A stretch of 64,000 nucleotides of DNA from Thiocapsa sp. (GCF_018399035.1 NZ_CP073760.1:4220001-4284000); one strand, 5' to 3'; shown: positions 33,940 to 43,670, numbered from the stretch's first letter. A program made the numbers and translations. The notes: a model not told the origin generated them from the sequence alone.

Positions 33940-35238
33940 GCCAGGGCAATCGCATCAGATAATTAAGATATACTTTTAGACATGGAATCATGTCTCCGCC
34001 ACAATACGCAGATTTTTCTCGCGTATGAGGCTGCGACGATGGCGACACCGGAAACCGATTCTTCTCTCTTGGGCCACTTCAGCGTGCTGGAAGACCCGCG
34101 CGACGCGCTGCGACGCCGGCACAACCTCCTCGACATGGTGATCATCGCGATCGCGGCGACGCTCGGCGGCGCCGACGGTTGGGTGGCCATCGCCCAGTTC
34201 GGCCGCTCGAAGGAAGCGTGGTTTCGGCAATTCCTGGAGCTGCCCAACGGCATTCCGGCGCACGATACCTTCGGGCGGGTGTTCGCGCTGCTGGCGCCCG
34301 AGGCGTTCGAGACGTGTTTCCGCGCCTGGGTCGCCTCGATCCGGACGGTCATCCCGGGGGAAATCATTGCCGTGGACGGTAAGACACTGCGCCGTTCGCA
34401 CAACCGGGCGAAGGGTCTGGCGGCATTGCATCTGGTCAGTGCGTGGGCGACCGCCAACCGGGTGGTGCTCGGGCAGGTCGCCACCGACGCCAAATCCAAC
34501 GAGATCACCGCCATTCCTCAGTTGCTCGCGCTGCTGATGCTCAGGGGCGCCATCGTCACCATCGATGCAATGGGATGTCAGACGAAGATCGCCGAGCAGA
34601 TCGTCGACCAAGGTGGGGACGATGTGCCGGCTCTGAAAGGCAACCAGGGCGTGCTGGCCGCAGAGGTGGAGGATGCCTTCATCGAGGCCGACGCCAAGGA
34701 CTATGCCGGGGTCGAGAGTGAAGCGCTCGAAACCGTCGAGCGCGGCCACGGCCGGGTGGAAACGCGCCGCTATCGCACCCTCGGCGAGCTGTCCGGCGTA
34801 CCGCGCAGCGCGTTGTGGAAGGGCATGAACATGATCGGTATGGTCGAGTCCACGCGCGAGAGCGCCGGGAAGATCTCGCGGGAAACGCGCTTTTTCATCG
34901 GCACCATCGGCACCGGTGTCGGGGACTTCGCGCGCGCCGTCCGTGCTCACTGGGGTGTGGAGAACGATCTGCATTGGAGCCTCGATGTGGCCATGCGCGA
35001 GGACGACTGCCGCGTGCGCGAGACGCAGGCCCGCGAGAACCTCGCGGTGTTGCGCCATATCGCCCTGTCGCGGCTGAAGAACGACAGCACCAAGCTCGGC
35101 ATCCGGAACAAACGTCTCAAGGCGGGCTGGGACGAGCGATACTTGGAAAAGCTCCTCTTCGAGCGGCCACGGACTGCCGGGCAGAGCGCTCAATTAGGTC
35201 ATACTAATATTAGCCGCGGTTGATGCGATTGCCCTGGC
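33940..35238 (+). mobile_element. ISAs1-family insertion sequence
   Basis: 18-bp inverted repeats GCCAGGGCAATCGCATCA (33940-33957) and TGATGCGATTGCCCTGGC (35221-35238) flank a complete transposase. No convincing target duplication: left flank GGCGTA, right flank GCCGTA. Confidence 0.85.
34039..35223 (+). CDS. ISAs1-family transposase
   Basis: 394 residues. The N-terminal DDE_Tnp_1-associated domain (HFSVLEDPRDALRRRHNLLDMVIIAIAATLGGADGW) is followed by the DDE core: GEIIAVDGKTLRRS, AIVTIDAMGCQ, and Glu in RAHWGVENDLHWSLDV. ALKGNQ and LSRLKND segments are also typical. ATG 34039 is preferred over 33982. The frame appears intact, so the element may be active. Confidence 0.92.
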   Translation: MATPETDSSLLGHFSVLEDPRDALRRRHNLLDMVIIAIAATLGGADGWVAIAQFGRSKEAWFRQFLELPNGIPAHDTFGRVFALLAPEAFETCFRAWVASIRTVIPGEIIAVDGKTLRRSHNRAKGLAALHLVSAWATANRVVLGQVATDAKSNEITAIPQLLALLMLRGAIVTIDAMGCQTKIAEQIVDQGGDDVPALKGNQGVLAAEVEDAFIEADAKDYAGVESEALETVERGHGRVETRRYRTLGELSGVPRSALWKGMNMIGMVESTRESAGKISRETRFFIGTIGTGVGDFARAVRAHWGVENDLHWSLDVAMREDDCRVRETQARENLAVLRHIALSRLKNDSTKLGIRNKRLKAGWDERYLEKLLFERPRTAGQSAQLGHTNISRG

Positions 35239-35540
35239 GCCGTAGCCGTTCCCGAGTGTGGGTCGGACTTCAGTCCGACACCGCCCTTGTTCGCGTTCGC
35301 GCGTGGTGGCACATTAGGCCTGTGACCTCCAGCGTTGCCCTATAGGAGGCATTGACCACCGCACCGGACGATCGCACACGCGCACGTGTGATCGTCGAGA
35401 CATTCGAGCGGCCGGAAGCGCCCCAGCGCCTTGAAAGGGATTGCTGTTCCGTATCCCGAGACATCGTCATTCGTCTTAATGTGTCGGTGCTCTTCATCGA
35501 AATACCGGTGTCCACCGCCGATGCGGTCGACTGAGTACAC
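35239..35540. other. Non-coding interval before gmhA
   Basis: A 66-codon frame on the minus strand (35540-35340, starting MYSVDRIGGGHRYFDEEH) abuts the gmhA start back-to-back, but I see no homology or ribosome-binding site. A short GCACACGCGCACGTGTG-like palindrome lies near 35375-35391. Confidence 0.35.
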
Positions 35541-36149
35541 ATGAACGACACCAACACGCTTTCACATCATGACCTTGCTGCCATGCTCGCCGACCGGCTC
35601 GGCGCGACCGCAGCCCTCGTCGAGGCCGTCCGGGGCGACGCCGCGCTGCTTGCCGCCACGGTCGACGCCGCGGTGCGCACCGCCGAATCCATCCGCAACG
35701 GCGGCACACTCTTCATCTGCGGCAACGGCGGCAGCGCCGGCGAGGCCACCCACCTCAGCGGCGAGCTGATCGGTCCCTTCCTCAACAAGACACGCCGCCC
35801 CATCCCGGCCGTCGCGCTGGGCTTCGACACCAGCGCCTTGACCGCGGTGGCCAACGATTTCTCCTTCGCCGAGATCTTCTCGCGCCCGCTCGCAGCCTTG
35901 GCCCGGCCCGGCGACGTGCTCTGGGCGCTCTCCACCAGCGGTCGCTCACCCAATATCGTCCGGGTTCTCGAAACCGCCGCCGAGCGTCGGGTGGTCAGCG
36001 TACTCCTCACCGGCGCACGACATGCCGATCTTGTCGCGCCCGCGGATCTCCTGCTCTCGGTTCCATCGCGCGAGACGCCTAGGATTCAGGAGCTTCATCT
36101 GGTTCTCGGGCATTTCCTATGCGAGGCCGTCGAGGCGCTGGCGTGTTGA
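35541..36149 (+). CDS. gmhA: Sedoheptulose-7-phosphate (phosphoheptose) isomerase
   Basis: 202 residues, single SIS domain. TLFICGNGGSAGEATHLSGEL is the GmhA phosphosugar loop with the metal-site His, LSTSGRSPNI is the second loop, and QELHLVLGHFLCEAVE carries the C-terminal His. It converts sedoheptulose 7-phosphate to D-glycero-D-manno-heptose 7-phosphate, the substrate of HldE. It stands alone between an ISAs1 element and IS3 debris, far from hldE. A DiaA-like role is less likely given the GmhA-type His residues. Confidence 0.85.
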   Translation: MNDTNTLSHHDLAAMLADRLGATAALVEAVRGDAALLAATVDAAVRTAESIRNGGTLFICGNGGSAGEATHLSGELIGPFLNKTRRPIPAVALGFDTSALTAVANDFSFAEIFSRPLAALARPGDVLWALSTSGRSPNIVRVLETAAERRVVSVLLTGARHADLVAPADLLLSVPSRETPRIQELHLVLGHFLCEAVEALAC

Positions 36150-36296
36150 GCATCCGAGCTGCGCTCAATCGTGAGATGGCTGTGGGTCGTGTCTGTCGTT
36201 CGCGACAGTCAGTAAGGTAATGGACAAGCGGATTTGAGGTTCCCCCGAAATTTAGTCTTCCAAGGGTGACGTAGACTGTCAGTCACACTGGAGACG

Positions 36297-36510
36297 ATGA
36301 TGCAGAAGATTCCGAAGCAAGAGTACACCGCCGAGTTCAAGGAACAGGCGGTCAAGCGGGTCAAGGACGGCAAGAGCGTAAGCGCGGTGGCCAAGGAGAT
36401 GGGTCTGGTCGAGCACTGAAGCCGCGCATGACGGCCGATCTCGTCGACGACGCGCTGACCATGGGTTGGTTTCGGCGCAAGCCGGCCCCGGGGCCCCGCG
36501 CCGCGTTGGA
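36297..36510 (+). pseudogene. IS3-family transposase remnants (OrfA start joined to an OrfB piece)
   Basis: ATG 36297 begins the OrfA helix-turn-helix start KIPKQEYTAEFKEQAVKRV with stop at 36417-36419. Directly after it, MTADLVDDALTMGWFRRKPAPG (from 36428) matches the internal OrfB segment that normally precedes the L-I-H-H-S-D-R-G motif. Everything between is deleted. Confidence 0.75.
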
Positions 36511-36829
36511 AAACCATGACGAGAGTCTCGCCCTTTCGCGCAGAAAAGGCGCTATCCTTAATCACGGCAGAAGTCGATTGTCACTGGCTGACGGCTTCGT
36601 GGAACGCGGCCGGGCAAAACCTCGCCTCGCTCGCGTTAAAAATGATTTACCTGCGCGAACACCGAAGCCTCGGCGTATGGATGGCCGACTCTGTCGAGGA
36701 TCGAAAGGATGCACGAACCCGATGCCTGAAGCTTGCAGAGAAGGGCCGCCGGCGTTCCCGCTCAACCCCAAGCCCGTCACCACCAGGAACTGGTCGGCTG
36801 GGTTTTTTTGAAATCAGAGGATATCTCCA
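36511..36829. other. Unassigned interval
   Basis: Open frames exist but none is recognisable. An imperfect GC-rich inverted repeat followed by seven T (about 36771-36810) could be a terminator for something upstream. Confidence 0.35.
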
Positions 36830-37879
36830 ATGACGAAATCATACATGGCGCAGGCGTCTATAGGCGTCTTGATGCTGGGCGCTGCGTTAGGTTCGGCATC
36901 TGCGGTCGAATCTCTTGGACCCAATGAGGTCATCGCAGCGGTATTATGGACAACTAGCGGTGATGCTGCATTCGAGGATACCGATGACACCGGACTGAAG
37001 GATGTGTTGCAACCCAATCCAAGCGATGATGTCTTCCATACAATTTCGGGGCGTACGCTGTCCTTGTTGATTCTGGATGTGGTGAACCCCGGCTATCGAA
37101 CTATCGCGGTCGATGACATAGATCCCTTTTGGCGGACCGAGTTCAATTTCGAAAGCATCTCGTTTGATGAATCTGCAATCCCGGCTGAAGGCACGAGTGC
37201 AAGCATCCCGTATCTCGGTCAATACGGCACCGACTTCACGTTTGGAACGGCCTTCTCCAGCTCGACCGGGATCATCGAAGGCTTCGCGTTTCCAGTTACG
37301 TTCGGAAGCCCGGACGTAGTCGACTTCAATCCGAATATCGAGATCGCGGGCAGGTCGGCCGCGATCGATTGCTGCCAAGCGACCGACATCAGAGGCATCA
37401 CCTACGGTACGCCGAGCACGGAAGGTCTCTGGCTCGATACCGACGGTGACAGTATCGCGGATAGCAATGTTGATGCGTTGCTGGCTGGCAATGGGCTCCC
37501 GGCCGGCGATATGAGTTTGACGGTGACAAATATGTCATTTAATTGCAGCATGTTGCCCCACCTACGCAATGAATGCATTTCCGCGCGAGGGCAGGTTATG
37601 ACGACGACGTTTGCGATCCCCCTCCAGTTCGTGCCGCCGGCTCCGGACCAGTGCGATCTTAACGAAGACGAAAGATTCGGCGTTGCCGACATCAGGATGT
37701 TTGTGCTCGGCTGCAGAAGCGGCACGGCGACCTGGGAATGCGACCTCGACGGAAGCGGACAATTCTCTGTGTCGGACGGGATTCGTTTCGTGCTGGGTTG
37801 CGGCCTCAAGCCGGATACCCAAGCCAACCTCGATGAAGCTTCCGCTCTGTTGAGACGCGCAACCGGACTGAGTCGTTAA
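36830..37879 (+). CDS. Secreted protein with C-terminal dockerin-like repeats
   Basis: 349 residues. Signal peptide about 1-25 (SIGVLMLGAALGSASA). The body is acidic and beta-rich and not recognised. The C-terminus has two calcium-loop repeats of the dockerin type: CDLNEDERFGVADIRMFVLGC and, after a short linker, CDLDGSGQFSVSDGIRFVLGC. Each has spaced Asp/Asn ligands and a following helix, as in type I dockerins or EF-hand-like modules. A preceding PPAPDQ linker fits a modular exported protein. RBS AGAGGA precedes ATG 36830. A cohesin partner is not present in the window. It is flanked by IS debris and a T repeat, so it may be horizontally acquired. Confidence 0.7.
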   Translation: MTKSYMAQASIGVLMLGAALGSASAVESLGPNEVIAAVLWTTSGDAAFEDTDDTGLKDVLQPNPSDDVFHTISGRTLSLLILDVVNPGYRTIAVDDIDPFWRTEFNFESISFDESAIPAEGTSASIPYLGQYGTDFTFGTAFSSSTGIIEGFAFPVTFGSPDVVDFNPNIEIAGRSAAIDCCQATDIRGITYGTPSTEGLWLDTDGDSIADSNVDALLAGNGLPAGDMSLTVTNMSFNCSMLPHLRNECISARGQVMTTTFAIPLQFVPPAPDQCDLNEDERFGVADIRMFVLGCRSGTATWECDLDGSGQFSVSDGIRFVLGCGLKPDTQANLDEASALLRRATGLSR

Positions 37880-38099
37880 TCTCGTAACGAGTGCTCCCTG
37901 AGCTTGCGGCGGTGGGGTGGGTGCGGGAAGCCTTGCGGACGAGCGCACAGATCGTCTATGCGGACCGGCCCGCACCGAACCTCTCCGGTCGCCGAGACCG
38001 GAGCCGGTATCAGCCGTATCAGGATTCAGGCGGCCGCACTCGGCCTGGCTCGTGGGCGAGAATGATCCAGCACCATCCGTCATGTTGTGGCGGTTAGGA

Positions 38100-38240
38100 C
38101 TTAGGCGAATTCCGGAAACCTTCATGCCAAGGACGTAGGTTGTGCCGAGCCGTGCGAGGCACAACCAACCGTCGGCGCAAGTTGTGCTTCCTATCGTCAG
38201 CACAACCTACGGGTATGGAAGTTTGCGGAAATCGCCTTAG
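38100..38240. repeat. Family T palindromic repeat, copy 2
   Basis: CTTAGGCGAATTCCGGAAACC to TTTGCGGAAATCGCCTTAG; nearly identical to copy 1 at 32136-32275. The flanks 37880-38099 and 38241-38681 show no convincing gene. Confidence 0.85.
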
Positions 38241-38681
38241 CCGTGCTGCTCGAACGCTATCGCCCCGCGAGCAATCGCCCTACGCAGCTTAACGCCTCGA
38301 TGGTTGTGTTCACGGCCGTTGGCTCGGGCCGCGCCGAAGGCGACGAGAGCACTTCCAGGTATGGTTTTATTTTCGAAACCGCGCGATACTTAACCACAAA
38401 GCTAGGCCACGTATCTCCACATTCCAAGCTCGAAGTCCACATGGCCTATGCGGCGATTTGTGCATTTTCGCGCCGTTCGGCCTCAAGAATATGCTTGAAT
38501 GTCATCCACTGATGGCGCCAATCTAGGGCGTCTGTCTTCGGGCTCGGCGGGCTGCTCGGTATCGGCTAGTCGCGTGCTAATAGGGTCGCGTTTTTCTCGA
38601 GGCCGTAGCATCGCGACGTAAAGAGGATGGCAAGCCGTTTCGCCGAGGCTCAACATTTAATAAATGATCGGAGTATTCCGT

Positions 38682-38927
38682 ATGTTCGATGACATTGAAG
38701 AAACACTGCGAGATATCATTTCAAAAAGTCTCAAGGTCGACAAGGATTTAATCCAGAAAGACTCGTCTCTCGAGGACTGGGGCGGCGACTCGCTCGACTT
38801 CATCGAAACACTTTTCGCGATCGAAACACAGTTCGATATCGGCTTGCCGGATGTCGGGGGAGGTCGGGATCTCAATTTCGAGAAATTGGCCAACATGGTC
38901 CGGGAGCAGGTTGCCAAGCGCTCATGA
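38682..38927 (+). CDS. Acyl carrier protein
   Basis: 81 residues, acidic four-helix carrier. Ser37 in DWGGDSLDFIETLFAIE is the 4'-phosphopantetheine site (D-S-L). ATG 38682 is preceded by GGAG at 38670; an earlier ATG at 38664 is less well placed. Its stop overlaps the next ketosynthase start as ATGA. A dedicated ACP at the head of this locus implies acyl-chain assembly separate from housekeeping fatty-acid synthesis. Confidence 0.92.
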   Translation: MFDDIEETLRDIISKSLKVDKDLIQKDSSLEDWGGDSLDFIETLFAIETQFDIGLPDVGGGRDLNFEKLANMVREQVAKRS

Positions 38928-40153
38928 GAAGTCACCGTAGGGTTGTCGTCACGGGCATCGGCATGATTACCCCATTCGGGGTCGGTCGCACTGTTTTTTG
39001 GTCGCAAGCGTTGGCAGGGAGCTCAGCCACTCGATTGATTCAAGGGTTCGATCCTGAGCCATATCGTTCGCAAGTCGTGGGAGAATGCTTGGATTTCGAT
39101 CCATCAAGTGTCGTGGATTCGTCCGAAGTTCGCCGCTACGACCGATTCTCCCTATTCGCCATGGCTGCGGCCGACGAGGCTCTCGCGGACAGCTGCCTTA
39201 GTCCGTCTTCGGAGCGGACCGGTGTCGTGATGGGCACGGGGATGGGAGGGGCCGCAACCACTGATCTCCAGTACGAAGCGATGCGTACGAAGGGGCGCCG
39301 ATTCGTGAATCCGCTCACCGTACCTATGGCGATGCCGAACGCCGCTGCGGGACACATCGGCCTTCGCAACCGTTTGCGAGGCCCGTCCCTGACGATATCG
39401 ACCGCCTGTGCGTCGGGTGCCAATGCGGTCGGCGAAGGACTGCGAATCATTGCGCACGGATACGCCGATACGATGTTGGTCGGCGGGGTCGAGGCTGCAA
39501 TTAACCCCGGTTTCTATACGGTCTGGGACGCATTGCGTGTGATGGCGAAGAGAAACGAAGATCCGGCAGGTGCGTCGCGTCCCTTTAGTCTTGATCGCAC
39601 GGGCTTCGTGATGGCAGAGGGCGCAGCGGTTCTGGTCTTGGAGGAACGCGAGCAAGCCATCGGGCGGGGCGCTTCGATATACGCGGAAATCACCGGATAC
39701 GGCGTCACGAACGATGCCTATCATGTCACTCGGCCCTCCATGGAAGGGGAAGCGAACGCGATTCGGTTGGCGATGAGCGATGCAGGGGTCGTCCCGGCCG
39801 ACGTCGATTACATCAATGCGCATGGGACAGCAACTGCAGCCAACGACGTCTCTGAAACCAATGCGATCAAGGCAATCTTCGGCGAGCATGCGGAGAAGAT
39901 TCCGATCTCGTCCACGAAGTCGATGATCGGGCATAGTATCGGCGCTGCCGGTGCAATAGAGTTCGCAGCGACCTGCATGACGATTCGCGAACAAATTATC
40001 CTTCCTACCATCAATCTCGAGACGCCTGACCCGGACTGCAACCTGGATTACGTCCCCAACCGATCGAGATCGGCAGAGATCGAAGTCGCGATCTCCAACT
40101 CGTTCGGGTTCGGGGGTAATAATGCAATCCTCGTCGCTCGCAAACACCGGTAA
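38924..40153 (+). CDS. FabF-like beta-ketoacyl-ACP synthase
   Basis: 409 residues, complete KAS I/II fold. The active-site triad is Cys162 (STACASGANAVGEG), His300 (NAHGTATAANDVSE) and His337 (KSMIGHSIGAAG), with Lys332. It elongates an acyl chain by decarboxylative Claisen condensation on an ACP. Translationally coupled to the ACP gene. The housekeeping fabF normally sits in the fabH-fabD-fabG-acpP cluster, so this copy is likely specialised. Confidence 0.92.
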   Translation: MRSHRRVVVTGIGMITPFGVGRTVFWSQALAGSSATRLIQGFDPEPYRSQVVGECLDFDPSSVVDSSEVRRYDRFSLFAMAAADEALADSCLSPSSERTGVVMGTGMGGAATTDLQYEAMRTKGRRFVNPLTVPMAMPNAAAGHIGLRNRLRGPSLTISTACASGANAVGEGLRIIAHGYADTMLVGGVEAAINPGFYTVWDALRVMAKRNEDPAGASRPFSLDRTGFVMAEGAAVLVLEEREQAIGRGASIYAEITGYGVTNDAYHVTRPSMEGEANAIRLAMSDAGVVPADVDYINAHGTATAANDVSETNAIKAIFGEHAEKIPISSTKSMIGHSIGAAGAIEFAATCMTIREQIILPTINLETPDPDCNLDYVPNRSRSAEIEVAISNSFGFGGNNAILVARKHR

Positions 40154-40329
40154 CCTGCAGATACGATAGCGGTCGTTCTCAGTAATCCTCTTATACGACG
40201 CGAACGCCGGAATTGGCCCGGAGCCTCGCTCCGCTCTGATTGAAGGTTGTTCTCGTTTGAATCCGGTTCGGCGGGACTTTAGTTTGCTTAATGCAACTGC
40301 TGGCGAAGCAATTCTTTTTCGAGGCTTTT

Positions 40330-41478
40330 ATGAAAGACGTTTATATCACACGCACCAGCTCATACCTGCCGAACGCTCCGGTCGGCAATAGTGATATCGA
40401 GTCGGTCATCGGCCGATTGAAAAAGCAGCCGGAACGCGTGAAGCAGTTTGTTTTGGCAAACAACGGGATTCAGACTCGATACTACGCCATCGACCCGAAA
40501 ACCGGGAGAAAGACGCACTCCAATGCTCAGCTTGCGAGCGAATCAGTTACTGCCCTCCTGCGGGATGCCGGTCTAAAACTGGAGCAGATAGAAGGCTTGG
40601 CGTGCGGGACATCTTCGGCTGATCAACTGATCCCCTCGCATGCCAATATGGTGGCCGGAGAGTTGGGGATGCCACCGGCCGAGATTGTCTCGACGGCAGG
40701 TGTTTGCGCATCCGGGATGTCTGCTTTCAAATACGCTTACATGGATGTCGCGCTGGGTCATGCGCGCAACTTCATCGTGACCGGGTCGGAATGTGCGTCG
40801 GCCTTCATGGAGGTCAAGCAATACGAACCATTGATCGATGCGCTTCACGCCGATCCCGACGCTGTGCCGATGGTTGCATTCGAGAAGGAGTTTCTACGTT
40901 GGATGCTGTCGGATGGCGCAGGCGCGGTTCTGTTGGAGCCCGCGCCGCGGGTCGGCGCGGTCAATTTCAAGGTCGAGTCTGTTGCCTTGAGGTCGTGGGC
41001 GGGAAGCCTTCCCGTGTGCATGTATGCCGGGATGAATAAAAGCAAAGATGGTGATCTGACTTTCTGGTTCGATGAAGATGACCGAAGCCAAATCCCCCAG
41101 AAAGGCTACCTCCTCTTGCAGCAGGACGCCCGGGTGCTTGAGGCTCACATGGTGGATGTTGCTGTACAGGGGCTGACTTATCTCATCGAAGAGCAGGGTT
41201 TCGATGTCGATCGCGTCGACTGGTTTTTGCCGCATTTGTCCTCCATGTATTTCAAGGATGTCTTGATGGAGCAGTTCGAAGCGAACGGCGTGAAGCTTCC
41301 GGAGAAAAAGTGGTTTACAAACCTCGCGGACAAGGGAAACACCGGATCGGCATCGATCTTCATCATGCTCGATGAACTTGCGAGATCGGGGCGCCTCCAG
41401 AATGGCGAAACGGTTTTCTGTGCCGTGCCGGAGAGCGCTCGTTTTACCATGGCCGGGATGCTGTTGACCGTTTGTTGA
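40330..41478 (+). CDS. StlD/DarB-type beta-ketosynthase (KAS III superfamily)
   Basis: 382 residues. The start VYITRTSSYLPNAPVGNSDIE and the stretch VLANNGIQTRYYAIDPKTG with THSNAQLASESV are the pattern I associate with StlD/DarB ketosynthases. The thiolase-fold triad is Cys126 (TAGVCASGM), His302 (FLPHLSS) and Asn337 (GNTGSAS). DarB and StlD join two acyl units to a 1,3-cyclohexanedione that becomes a dialkylresorcinol or stilbene. ATG 40330 follows CGAGG; ATG 40291 is in frame. No DarA-type aromatase is visible nearby, so the ring may stay reduced or be oxidised by another enzyme. Confidence 0.82.
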   Translation: MKDVYITRTSSYLPNAPVGNSDIESVIGRLKKQPERVKQFVLANNGIQTRYYAIDPKTGRKTHSNAQLASESVTALLRDAGLKLEQIEGLACGTSSADQLIPSHANMVAGELGMPPAEIVSTAGVCASGMSAFKYAYMDVALGHARNFIVTGSECASAFMEVKQYEPLIDALHADPDAVPMVAFEKEFLRWMLSDGAGAVLLEPAPRVGAVNFKVESVALRSWAGSLPVCMYAGMNKSKDGDLTFWFDEDDRSQIPQKGYLLLQQDARVLEAHMVDVAVQGLTYLIEEQGFDVDRVDWFLPHLSSMYFKDVLMEQFEANGVKLPEKKWFTNLADKGNTGSASIFIMLDELARSGRLQNGETVFCAVPESARFTMAGMLLTVC

Positions 41479-41479
41479 C

Positions 41480-42004
41480 ATGCGTGGTGCGGTGAATTCG
41501 TCGTTACTTGATGGATGCGATCCCTCTTCGGATAACAGTATGCCCATCCAAAAACCGGCGATAACGAATGCATGTCCAAATTCGGTCAGGATTGCGGAAA
41601 TCCTGTCCACATTGCCACATCGATTTCCGTTCCTTCTGGTCGATCGAGTGGTGGACTATCAAGCCGGTCGTGCGCTTGAGGCGCGCAAGCTTGTGACAGC
41701 AAACGAACACTATATGGCAAGCGAATCGCAATTCTTTCCGTCTGTTTTGATTGTCGAGGCGATGGCCCAAGCCACAGGGATCCTCGCCGTACTCAGCGCC
41801 GAGGAGGTTTCTGCCGACTCGCGGTTTTTTTTAATCGGTGTTGATCGGACATCGTTTTCGGGGCATGTCGAGGCCGGGGATCAGTTGGCGATTCAAGTGC
41901 GCGTTTTGCGGATCACCCAAGGAGTGGGAAAATTTCAAGCGGAAGCGAGTGTCGGTGGTGTCCAGGTGGCGATTGCGGAGCTGATGTGTGCGGCTCAAAT
42001 CTAG
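41480..42004 (+). CDS. FabZ/FabA-like 3-hydroxyacyl-ACP dehydratase (hotdog fold)
   Basis: 174 residues from ATG 41480 (154 from ATG 41540, which gives a more typical length). LPHRFPFLLVDRVVDY holds the catalytic His47, and FPSVLIVEAMAQATG holds Glu93, matching FabZ's F-P-G-x-x-I-x-E-A-M-A-Q. The loop between them is shorter than in FabZ. It would remove water from a 3-hydroxyacyl-ACP. No ketoreductase gene is adjacent, so reduction presumably uses FabG or one of the downstream SDRs. It follows the ketosynthase immediately. Confidence 0.86.
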   Translation: MRGAVNSSLLDGCDPSSDNSMPIQKPAITNACPNSVRIAEILSTLPHRFPFLLVDRVVDYQAGRALEARKLVTANEHYMASESQFFPSVLIVEAMAQATGILAVLSAEEVSADSRFFLIGVDRTSFSGHVEAGDQLAIQVRVLRITQGVGKFQAEASVGGVQVAIAELMCAAQI

Positions 42005-42386
42005 AGTGGTTTCCCGAAAAGAGTATACTGTCGATGCGACTGGTTTCGCCCGGGAGGGGCTCGCCCATTACACAGGCCACCCAAACCTCGGGGCACTCGT
42101 GACACCGCTCCGCGTTGTCACGCATGTCCTGCGGCGCTCTGCGGCATCTGCCACCGTGGCCTAAATTACGAACGAGGCTCCCCTGAGCACATGGACGAGA
42201 GGCGTGATTTCATCCGTCGGTACCGCCCCCTTTCAGATGGCCTCCAAATCATCCTCTGCGCTCGTCCGATCCCGAGCAGTCGAAGAAGCCCGCTCACCAC
42301 TTCGCGGCGATGTATGCTGTTACCTGTTGACCTCTGAGCATCACTATGATGAATTCGTGTAACGAGACTGCCGAGGAGTCGCCGTC
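42005..42386. other. Intergenic interval before the exporter genes
   Basis: Contains a near-perfect hairpin with GTGACA/TGTCAC arms at about 42099-42121, not followed by a T run. No gene recognised; a promoter for the exporter genes is plausible but not identifiable. Confidence 0.4.
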
Positions 42387-43667
42387 ATGAAAGACGGTTC
42401 GGATGCGGTTGCGCTGGGAATAAGCGAAGCCCTGACGCGTGCGGAGAGGAAAGCGCGTAGCGCGCGTACGCGGCGAAATGTCACGTTCCTGCTCATCTTA
42501 GTGTGCCTCGGTACCGCCGGTTACTTCGTTTTCAAAGGCAGCGAAGGAGATACGCTCTATACTACGGCGAAGGCAATAAAAGGGGATCTGAGTCTTACCG
42601 TGACAGCGACCGGAAGACTTCAGCCCGTCAACCAGGTCGATGTCGGAACCGAGGTCTCGGGTACAATTCAGTCGGTCGAGGTCGATTTCAATGATCGTGT
42701 CGTTGCGGGGCAAATTCTGGTTAAGTTGGATACCGAGCAATTGGAGGCAGGGTTTCGGCAGTCAAAAGCCTCTTTGAGCTTGGCGGAAGCTGGGGTTATG
42801 GAGGCAAATGCCACGCTGACCGAAACCGGCAACCGCCTGAAACGAATCAGAGATCTCATCGGGAGGGACCTCTCGACAGAAGAAGAGTTGGATCGCGGGG
42901 TCGCGGCGTTTGCGAGGGCTGAAGCCGGGCTGGCCGTAGCCCAAGCAAAGGTTGAGCAGGCGCAGGCCCAACTTGACGCCGATCGGCGTGCTCTCGAGAA
43001 GGCGATCATTCGTTCGCCGATCGACGGTATTGTCCTGGAGCGGCGGGTGGAGTCCGGACAGACCGTGGCAGCAGCACTGCAAACACCAATCCTGCTGGTC
43101 CTGGCAGAAGATTTGCGGGAGATGGTTCTACACGTCGACATCGACGAGGCAGACGTCGGGCAGGTCCTTGCGGGACAGCAGGCAACCTTCAGCGTCGACG
43201 CATATCCCGACAAGGAGTTTCCGGCCGACATTCGGCAGGTTCGATTCTCCCCAAAGAGCTTGGACGGCGTCGTGACTTACGAGACGCTGTTGAACGTGGA
43301 TAACGAGGAGCTCTTGTTGATGCCCGGGATGACGGCGACGGCGGAGATCGGCGTTGCACGTTTCCGCGATGTCTTGCTCGTTCCGAACGCCGCACTTCGC
43401 TTCAGTCCGCGGGAAGACGTCAGTAAAGCTGTCTCGAAGCCTTCGCTGTTCAATCGGTTTGCCGGCCAAGCGCGAGAGAAGCCGCCTTCTCCCATCCGGG
43501 ACGATGCCGCCAGCGATAGTCGCCTGGTTTGGGTGTTGGAGTCAGGAGTCCCCGAAGCGGTTCCCGTTCAAGTCGGGGTGTCGGATGGTGTCGTCACCCA
43601 AATTCTCGACGGGAATATCAAGCCGGGGGACGATTTGGTGGTCAGCATGTCGACTTCGGTGCTCTGA
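42387..43667 (+). CDS. MacA-like periplasmic adaptor (membrane fusion protein)
   Basis: 426 residues. One N-terminal membrane helix (NVTFLLILVCLGTAGYFVF), then a lipoyl/barrel-sandwich half (VTATGRLQPVNQVDVGTEVSGTI), a long helical hairpin (about 125-205), the second lipoyl half (IRSPIDGIVLERRVESGQTV) and beta-barrel/MP domains. It bridges an inner-membrane MacB-type ABC transporter to an outer-membrane TolC channel. The two transporter genes follow directly. No tolC gene is in the window. Confidence 0.9.
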   Translation: MKDGSDAVALGISEALTRAERKARSARTRRNVTFLLILVCLGTAGYFVFKGSEGDTLYTTAKAIKGDLSLTVTATGRLQPVNQVDVGTEVSGTIQSVEVDFNDRVVAGQILVKLDTEQLEAGFRQSKASLSLAEAGVMEANATLTETGNRLKRIRDLIGRDLSTEEELDRGVAAFARAEAGLAVAQAKVEQAQAQLDADRRALEKAIIRSPIDGIVLERRVESGQTVAAALQTPILLVLAEDLREMVLHVDIDEADVGQVLAGQQATFSVDAYPDKEFPADIRQVRFSPKSLDGVVTYETLLNVDNEELLLMPGMTATAEIGVARFRDVLLVPNAALRFSPREDVSKAVSKPSLFNRFAGQAREKPPSPIRDDAASDSRLVWVLESGVPEAVPVQVGVSDGVVTQILDGNIKPGDDLVVSMSTSVL

Positions 43668-43670
43668 GAC

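Noticed and set aside
35340-35540. Minus-strand 66-codon frame divergent from gmhA
   Set aside because: No homology or ribosome-binding site; kept only as a note in the intergenic entry.
36771-36810. Rho-independent terminator upstream of the dockerin-like gene
   Set aside because: The T run is good, but the stem pairs poorly; too weak to list as a feature.
38243-38512. 89-codon frame downstream of the T repeat
   Set aside because: No recognisable similarity; its start is at the repeat edge and there is no ribosome-binding site.
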